Part shown: positions 1 to 5,023 of the stretch, in pieces
Numbering within the stretch: position 1 is the first letter of the stretch
Layout of the letters: every line of letters begins with the position of its first letter
NCBI GenBank assembly: GCA_937893815.1
Contig: CALCSH010000010.1
Location: 1-5,023, forward strand
Source: an uncultured Anaerolineae bacterium
GTDB lineage: Bacteria; Chloroflexota; Anaerolineae; Anaerolineales; UBA11858
Reading direction: 5' to 3'
DNA: 5,023 nucleotides
The notes under the pieces: model-generated
Databases searched by the model: none
What the model saw: the letters and a program-made list of their open reading frames with translations, nothing else
What the model was told of the DNA's origin: nothing
Position numbers and translations under genes: made by a program

Positions 1-3000
1 GGAAGGCTCTCCCAGCTGGCAGTGACCCATAGTGACTTTTGCGGTATTGCCAAAATTTATACCGATCATACGCAGCGGTTGGCCCTCTTGATTGCGAATT
101 ACTTGTGCATGAGCTTTGATATGTTTTACGGAACTGTCGGGCCAGACCACGCGGAACTCAGTGTTGAATTCCTTTTCACCGCGCAATGCTTGTTGGATTT
201 CCTCATCCCCTCGCAGCTTGTCGTCGGGATGAACTCCTTCCAACCAGGTCTGGTAAGCACCTTGGAAATCACCTTTTTGGATGCCATAGAGTGCATACAT
301 TTGATCATCCCAAACCAACTGATCTACTGCAAGGTCCCAATCCCAAACACCCAGGGAGGCCGCGTGCGTGGCCAGGGAAAACCTTTCGTTTAGCTTCGCA
401 AGATTTTCTTCATATTGTTTTCGCTCTGTTATATCGCGCGAGTTGAGTACAATGCCATTGATGTGCGGAATATGCAATAGATTTGTACCTACAGATTCGA
501 TGGTGCGCCAGGAGCCGTTTTTATGCAGAAAGCGATAGACTGCTTTTTCAGCAGTAGCCGGGTTCTGGGTACCTATAGCCAGTGCTGTCATCACGCCTGG
601 CAAATCATCTGGATGAATATATTCAAAACCGTTTTTGTCAGTCAATTCTTCTGGTTTGTAACCGAGCATATTCTCAACGGCAGGGCTTTGGTAGCGCATG
701 GTTCCGTCAGCATCGATGATGGCGATAGTATCCGACGCATGCTGGATCAAAGCCCTGAATCGCTCTTCACTGGCTGCTAAAACAGCTTCGGCATGTTTCC
801 GTTTGCTGATATCTTGCTTGACACCAATAAAATGGGTAATCTCACCGTGTTCATTAACAACGGGCGTGATCGTTTGATCTTCGTGATAGAGAGAGCCATC
901 CTTGCGGCGATTGACGACTTCCTCGCGCCAGACTTGGCCCGAGAGAATTGTGCTCCAAAGGCTTTGGTAGAAAGCTAGATCCTGCACGCCCGATTTAAGC
1001 AGGCGCGGGTTTTGACCAATGGCTTCCTGGGCGGTGTAACCGGTCAATTGGGTGAAAGCCGGGTTAATCCACTGGATGGTGCCATTGCGGTCGGTGATGA
1101 GAATTGCATTTGCAGCAGCATTCAGGGCGGAAGATTGCAGATTCAAGGTTTGTTCGGCAAGCTTGCGCGTAGTGACATCGCGCACCACCACCAGGGTAAC
1201 TTGCTCATCCCCAATGATCTGTGCTCGTCCGCTGATTTCGACAGGGAAATGCTCACCGTTAGCGCGGATATTGATGGCCTCGATTGAATGATCTGGAAAA
1301 TCGCCTGACTTCCCATCGATGATCAGGTGATGCTGTTCGTGGGGCACCAGATCGCGAACTACTTTTGTGATGAATTTCTCCCTGCTGTAACCGAACATCT
1401 GACAGGCGGCTTCGTTTACATCTAGAATTTTCCCAGTGGAGGATTCAACGAAAATGGCATCTTTGACCCCATCGAAAATGCCGCGGTACCGTGCCTCGGA
1501 CTCGAATAGGGCTTTTTCAGCCTGTTTTTGGCTGGTGATGATGCTCAAGGTAACCAACAACTGCTGCGGGGTATCCTCCGTATTGCGCAGCATTACCAAG
1601 GCGCGTGAACGAATACACTCCCATGTTCCCGAAGCGCTCTTCAGACGATATTCGATTTCATGAACTTCATCATCAGGTGAGATAAATAGCGCTTGCCAAT
1701 AGTGCAGTACCGCTTCCTGGTCATCCGGATGAATGGCGCGAGATAAAGAATTCGGACCTTCAATTTCTTCCCAGGTATAGCCCAAAAATTCTTCATCGCT
1801 ATAAAAGATGGTTTTATGCGTGATTAAATCGAACGCGTAAATCGTGTCCGGCGAATTGTCTAAAACGCTGTTCAATCGCGTCACTGTCTTTCGCAGGTCT
1901 GCCTCGCGTTGCTTCAAAGCTAATTCCGCCCGCACCCGCTCGGTAACATCGCGGGCCATGCCACGCACGATGGGCTGGGACACACCTTCTGTTCGCAGCG
2001 AATTGTTATATTCCCAGATGCGCTCTTCGCCGCTGGCGGTAATTACACTCATTAACCCGCTGTCGTGCCCATTTTCCTCTATTCGCTTTAAATATTGATC
2101 GAACCGCTTTAGGGTTCCCGGTGCCAGGATGTCATGAATCTTACTGCCTGTTATTTGCTCTTCGTCGTAACCTAAGAACCTGGTGGCTGCCGGGTTGACC
2201 ATCAGCACTTTGCCGTCCAGATCGTGTGTACACACCAAATCCTGGCTATTTTCGATCAAATCTCGGTAACGAGATTCGCTCTCTCTTAGCGCTTTCTCTG
2301 CTAGTTTCTGATCCGTGATATCCGTAGCGATTTGCAAACGAACCATATTGCCATCCACCCACTGAATGGCGCGGTCGTAATTGAGATACCATTTTTGGGT
2401 AATTGGGTTATGGCCTTCCCAGATTTGCACACCGGTTGCATTCCCTTGTTCGTCGATCAACTTGCTATTGGTGCAATGTGCACAGGGGGCATCGTACCCC
2501 CGGAATACTTTCCAGCAGATCAGACCTTCGAGCTCCGAGCCAAAATCTTCCCGCATATGCTGGTTCATGAATAGAATCTTGTAGCTCTGCATATCTGCCA
2601 CGTAAATATCAGCATCAATCCCATCGAGGACAGCGAGCAACCTTTGATGCGATTCTTCCAATTCAACCTGGGCATTCTTACGTTCAGTGATGTCCGTTTC
2701 GATACCCTGAACGTATAGGAATTGACCATTTTCATCGTATATTTTTCGGCTCTCATCTTTGAGCCAAACCACCCGCCCATCTTTGGTATAAATGCGATAT
2801 TCTGATTTAAACGGTTTTCCAGTCTGATCGCTACGGTCGTTCTCGGCCAAGACACGTTCCCGGTCTTCGGGATGCAACAAGCTTTCCCATAACCCCGGTT
2901 GAATAATCCACTCCTCTGGGGTGAATCCTAACATCTGCTCGATTTGTGGGCTGACGAAATACACTGGAGCTGCCTGACCAGGGCCAACCATATAAACAAC

Positions 3001-4428
3001 CGCCGGTGACTGGTCGACAAGATTGCGATACTTGAGTTCGGCGGCTCGAAGTTCTTCATCCGCCCGTTTGCGTTGGATGGCTGTGGTCAATTGGCCGGCA
3101 ATCGCTGTGAGACGCTGCAAATCATCCGGTGTAAATACCCCTCGGCTGCCAATATCCAAAGTGCCAATCACATCATCTCCAGAAATCAACGGTACGATCA
3201 TTTGGGATTTTAGCCCCAATATTTTGATCAGAGCGGGCACGAGTTTCTTGATCCCCCCGCGAGTAGTTGGCGGCATAGACAGCGATTCAGCAAAGGCTGC
3301 GATGAACGCCTGATATTCGGATACTTCGGTGGTCAGGACGGCCTGTCGGCTCGCTAACACCTGGCGGAAGGGGTGTTTCTCCAGCAGGTCGTGTTCAATA
3401 GGGGGAATGGTAAATCCGATCAGCTTTTCGATCTGCGACAACATTTTGGAGGGGAGAGCCATATTCTGCATCACCAGACGATCCCCGGTGGCGTTGAGCA
3501 AATGCAGGGTTGCGCCAAGACTACCAAACAGACCTTTGACTTCTGTAGATATCAGGTTGATGATCGTTTCAAGATTCTCACCGCGGTTGATGGCGCTATT
3601 AATCGCATCCAGCAGTGCCAGGTCTTCGTTGCGCTGGCGAATTTTTTCTTCGACCTGTTTGAGTTCGCTAATATCTGAAATCGTAGCCAGGATACACGGT
3701 TCGCCTTTGAAAAATATGTGCGTTAGCGAGAGCAGCGACTCATAAGGTGTACCGTCTTTGCGTTTAAATCGAACAGCGAAATCTTTGAGAAAACCTTCTG
3801 CGCGAAACTGAGTGAGAGCGGTTTGCCTTGCTTGGGAATCAAAATAGAGTCCAGCGACATTGCCAATTTTCTGAATATCCTCCCAGGTGTAATCACCATT
3901 CTTTAGTAAAGCTTCGTTGAAGGCCAGAATATTGCCCCTCATATCCACCACGCCGATGCCGATCGGGGCGTTTTCGAACAGAGTGCGAAATTGCTCTTCG
4001 CTCAAGCGCAACGCTAACTCGTTTTGTTTTCGCTCAATTGCATAATGAATGGCGCGTGGTAGGGAAAATTCGTCAATATGCCCCTTAACCAGGTAATCTT
4101 GCGCTCCGGCTTGCATGGCTTGCAATGCAATTGCTTGATTATCCATGCCGCTCATCACGATCACCGGCACATCCGGCGCGGCTTTCAGCACTCTCAAAAC
4201 AGTTTCGATGCCCTGACTATCCGGCAGAGAGAGGTCCGAAAGCACGAGGTCGATCTGATGCTGCGCGATGAACTCCAATCCCTGATCAAGGCTCTCAACA
4301 TGCGTGAGATCAAATTCAGGAGTGTGTAATTCAGTGCTGGATGTTGCCAGCATTTCGCGCACAAGGCGAGCGTCGCCGAGATTGTCTTCCAGTAACAATA
4401 CCGATATCTTCGAAAGGTTTGTATTCAT
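1..4428 (-). CDS. Giant REC-PAS-GAF-PAS(x8) sensor protein, C-terminus cut off by window edge
   Basis: Cytoplasmic multi-input sensor, probably a hybrid histidine kinase whose catalytic part lies outside the window. The frame is open for 1476 codons from ATG 4428 with no stop. The receiver (about residues 8-125) has acidic E14/D15, phospho-acceptor D65 in SDLSLPDSQG, S93 and K115. PAS1 spans about 143-257 and the GAF domain about 270-452; the GAF has no cysteine, so it is not a bilin-binding phytochrome type. Eight more PAS modules follow at about 466-584, 595-708, 720-831, 853-968, 980-1089, 1097-1211, 1222-1337 and 1349-1459. Most end in a DITERK-like tail followed by a short linker helix (AEKALRESESRYR style). 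PAS3 carries C638, C649 and C652. No membrane segment is seen. The start is chosen because the receiver fold begins at residue 9 and AAGAAG lies 7 nt upstream. Domain types are clear; the output activity is unknown, with HisKA/HATPase most likely and GGDEF possible. Confidence 0.93.
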   Translation of the reverse strand, partial: MNTNLSKISVLLLEDNLGDARLVREMLATSSTELHTPEFDLTHVESLDQGLEFIAQHQIDLVLSDLSLPDSQGIETVLRVLKAAPDVPVIVMSGMDNQAIALQAMQAGAQDYLVKGHIDEFSLPRAIHYAIERKQNELALRLSEEQFRTLFENAPIGIGVVDMRGNILAFNEALLKNGDYTWEDIQKIGNVAGLYFDSQARQTALTQFRAEGFLKDFAVRFKRKDGTPYESLLSLTHIFFKGEPCILATISDISELKQVEEKIRQRNEDLALLDAINSAINRGENLETIINLISTEVKGLFGSLGATLHLLNATGDRLVMQNMALPSKMLSQIEKLIGFTIPPIEHDLLEKHPFRQVLASRQAVLTTEVSEYQAFIAAFAESLSMPPTTRGGIKKLVPALIKILGLKSQMIVPLISGDDVIGTLDIGSRGVFTPDDLQRLTAIAGQLTTAIQRKRADEELRAAELKYRNLVDQSPAVVYMVGPGQAAPVYFVSPQIEQMLGFTPEEWIIQPGLWESLLHPEDRERVLAENDRSDQTGKPFKSEYRIYTKDGRVVWLKDESRKIYDENGQFLYVQGIETDITERKNAQVELEESHQRLLAVLDGIDADIYVADMQSYKILFMNQHMREDFGSELEGLICWKVFRGYDAPCAHCTNSKLIDEQGNATGVQIWEGHNPITQKWYLNYDRAIQWVDGNMVRLQIATDITDQKLAEKALRESESRYRDLIENSQDLVCTHDLDGKVLMVNPAATRFLGYDEEQITGSKIHDILAPGTLKRFDQYLKRIEENGHDSGLMSVITASGEERIWEYNNSLRTEGVSQPIVRGMARDVTERVRAELALKQREADLRKTVTRLNSVLDNSPDTIYAFDLITHKTIFYSDEEFLGYTWEEIEGPNSLSRAIHPDDQEAVLHYWQALFISPDDEVHEIEYRLKSASGTWECIRSRALVMLRNTEDTPQQLLVTLSIITSQKQAEKALFESEARYRGIFDGVKDAIFVESSTGKILDVNEAACQMFGYSREKFITKVVRDLVPHEQHHLIIDGKSGDFPDHSIEAINIRANGEHFPVEISGRAQIIGDEQVTLVVVRDVTTRKLAEQTLNLQSSALNAAANAILITDRNGTIQWINPAFTQLTGYTAQEAIGQNPRLLKSGVQDLAFYQSLWSTILSGQVWREEVVNRRKDGSLYHEDQTITPVVNEHGEITHFIGVKQDISKRKHAEAVLAASEERFRALIQHASDTIAIIDADGTMRYQSPAVENMLGYKPEELTDKNGFEYIHPDDLPGVMTALAIGTQNPATAEKAVYRFLHKNGSWRTIESVGTNLLHIPHINGIVLNSRDITERKQYEENLAKLNERFSLATHAASLGVWDWDLAVDQLVWDDQMYALYGIQKGDFQGAYQTWLEGVHPDDKLRGDEEIQQALRGEKEFNTEFRVVWPDSSVKHIKAHAQVIRNQEGQPLRMIGINFGNTAKVTMGHCQLGEPS

Positions 4429-4489
4429 GATATTACTTCTTCGTTCTATGATACGTTTTCCTGGCTCAGAATTCTTTAGCTGGTGATGG
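4429..4489 (-). other. Intergenic spacer between receiver and sensor genes
   Basis: A 61-bp gap between the receiver stop and the sensor ATG. I see no GC-rich hairpin followed by a T-run and no convincing -35/-10 pair, so the two genes are probably co-transcribed. It contains the weak ribosome binding site of the sensor gene. Confidence 0.6.
4436..4441 (-). promoter_or_regulatory. Weak ribosome binding site of the sensor gene
   Basis: AAGAAG on the minus strand, 7 nt before ATG 4428. It matches the Shine-Dalgarno consensus less well than the site before the upstream receiver gene. This would fit a lower yield of the giant sensor than of its small partner from a shared message, though that is inference. 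Confidence 0.5.
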
Positions 4490-4939
4490 TTAATGTGCTC
4501 CGTTTGGTAATTTTACAATTGTCAACCAGAAACCCTCCACAGCTTTGATCACCGTGATAAATTGATCTAGATCGATGGGCTTGGTGACGTAGCAATTGGC
4601 GTGCAGGTTATAGGTTTCGAAGATGTCGCGCTCCGCCTCTGAAGTTGTCAGGACGACTACCGGAATACGCTTAAGTTTGGGGTCGGCTTTGATCTCCGCC
4701 AGCACCTGACGGCCGTCCATTTTGGGTAAATTGAGGTCGAGCAGGATCAAACCAGGGCGCGGGCTATTGGCGTATTGATTTTCTTTGCGCAGAAATGCCA
4801 GGGCTTCTACGCCATCTTCGACGACAAATAAATTGTTATGAACTTTGTTCTCTTTCAAGGCTTCACGCGTCAGGCGTACATCACCGGGGTTATCTTCGAT
4901 GAGGAGAATTTCAATAGGTTTTTGCGGTATAAATTCCAT
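4490..4939 (-). CDS. Stand-alone response regulator receiver, Rcp1-like
   Basis: A single-domain CheY-fold receiver of 149 residues that accepts a phosphoryl group from a histidine kinase. Aligning it by eye to CheY gives the full active site: E15/D16 for metal binding, D68 as phospho-acceptor ([11 protein letters not shown]), T98 as switch residue (VVLTTS) and K120 in VTKP. The [15 protein letters not shown] start, the LTTSEAERD stretch and the C-terminal FWLTIVKLP are typical of the Rcp1 family, first known as partners of cyanobacterial phytochromes. There is no DNA-binding or enzymatic output domain, so it should act by protein contact or as a phosphorelay intermediate. ATG 4939 is supported by AAGGAG 7 nt upstream. 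The TAA at 4490-4492 is followed after 61 bp by the large sensor gene in the same direction, which suggests one operon and a cognate pair. The neighbouring GAF lacks a chromophore cysteine, so a light role is not implied. The family call is firm; the partner is inferred. Confidence 0.95.
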   Translation of the reverse strand: MEFIPQKPIEILLIEDNPGDVRLTREALKENKVHNNLFVVEDGVEALAFLRKENQYANSPRPGLILLDLNLPKMDGRQVLAEIKADPKLKRIPVVVLTTSEAERDIFETYNLHANCYVTKPIDLDQFITVIKAVEGFWLTIVKLPNGAH

Positions 4940-4963
4940 GATGGAACTCCTTCAATTATTGAA
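4934..4963 (-). promoter_or_regulatory. Pair of similar 13-bp palindromes over the start of the receiver gene
   Basis: Two perfect inverted repeats with 6-bp arms and a 1-bp centre lie in tandem. Read on the minus strand they are TTCAATAATTGAA (4963-4951) and TTCCATCATGGAA (4946-4934). They agree at 10 of 13 positions, are 17 bp apart start to start, and have a 4-bp gap that holds part of the Shine-Dalgarno sequence. The second contains the ATG start codon. They could be a twin operator, or two weak hairpins (5-bp stems, 3-nt loops) around the ribosome binding site. No known regulator is recognised, and chance remains possible. Confidence 0.3.
4947..4952 (-). promoter_or_regulatory. Ribosome binding site of the Rcp1-like receiver gene
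   Basis: AAGGAG on the minus strand (GAAGGAG if 4953 is included), 7 nt before ATG 4939. It is a near-perfect Shine-Dalgarno sequence and fixes the start of the receiver gene. It lies between, and slightly overlaps, two small palindromes. Confidence 0.85.
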
Positions 4964-4997
4964 AGTTAATGACTCCACTGCAAAAAGGTTATCTTAC

Positions 4998-5023
4998 CGC
5001 AGAGATCGCAGAGATCGCTGAGA
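4998..5023. repeat. 9-bp direct tandem repeat (CGCAGAGAT), truncated by window edge
   Basis: Two exact copies of CGCAGAGAT (4998-5006, 5007-5015) are followed by a third, imperfect and cut-off copy CGCTGAGA (5016-5023). The array lies upstream of the receiver gene, about 58 bp before its ATG, and continues out of the window. From memory, CGCAGAG-type short repeats are common between genes in environmental bacterial genomes. A function is unknown. Confidence 0.75.

Noticed and set aside
1003..1020. Possible LOV photosensor motif in PAS7 (GQNPRLL, residues 1138-1144)
   Set aside because: It resembles the LOV motif GxNCRFLQ, but proline P1141 stands where the flavin-binding cysteine would be, so a photoactive LOV domain is not supported.
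45..2635. Recent tandem duplication of PAS modules
   Set aside because: The modules share only family-level features (tail motif, helix linker) and differ in most residues; no long near-identical DNA repeats are visible between them.
2565..2855. Minus-strand open frame of 96 codons, and a 60-codon one at 126-308
   Set aside because: Both are out-of-frame shadows inside the sensor gene; the main frame gives clear PAS sequence (PAS2-PAS3 and PAS9) there.
3073..3619. Bilin-binding (phytochrome-like) GAF, suggested by the Rcp1-like neighbour
   Set aside because: The GAF segment, residues 270-452, contains no cysteine and no CH chromophore motif.
3329..3745. Plus-strand open frame of 138 codons, with many other plus-strand frames across 22-4486
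   Set aside because: They lie opposite the sensor frame, their products show no recognisable domain, and the minus strand reads as continuous receiver, PAS and GAF sequence over the same bases.
4958..4986. Possible promoter: TTGCAG, 17 bp, AATAAT on the minus strand
   Set aside because: The -10 box is good, but the -35 matches only 3 of 6 bases, and transcription would begin inside the Shine-Dalgarno sequence, leaving no usable leader.

Overview
The window holds a two-gene signal-transduction locus read entirely on the minus strand. The organism looks like an environmental bacterium of moderate base composition. The giant multi-PAS architecture, the partner Rcp1-type receiver and the short CGCAGAGAT tandem repeat would suit Chloroflexota (Anaerolineae-like), but that placement is a guess from style and no taxonomic marker is present.

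Layout, in the direction of transcription (high to low coordinates). Positions 4998-5023 carry a 9-bp tandem repeat that runs off the right edge. Positions 4940-4997 are a short leader with a strong Shine-Dalgarno sequence and two similar 13-bp palindromes around the start codon. Positions 4939-4490 encode a complete 149-residue stand-alone receiver of the Rcp1 type. After a 61-bp gap with no visible terminator, positions 4428-1 encode the first 1476 residues of a very large sensor protein that continues beyond the left edge. No stop codon interrupts this frame in my translation. Its order is receiver, PAS1, GAF, then PAS2 to PAS9 in tandem. No transmembrane segment is visible, so it is probably cytoplasmic. 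No histidine kinase, GGDEF/EAL or other output domain is reached inside the window.

How the genes could work together (inference): the sensor gathers many inputs through nine PAS modules and one GAF module, and its own N-terminal receiver could gate it by phosphorylation. The missing C-terminus is most likely a histidine kinase that would phosphorylate the small receiver encoded just upstream. The plus strand holds no convincing gene; its open frames are shadows of the large minus-strand frame.

Points worth a second look are a three-cysteine motif in PAS3, the twin palindromes at the start of the receiver gene, the 9-bp repeat, and the abrupt loss of the usual PAS-tail motif in the last ~50 bp at the left edge.
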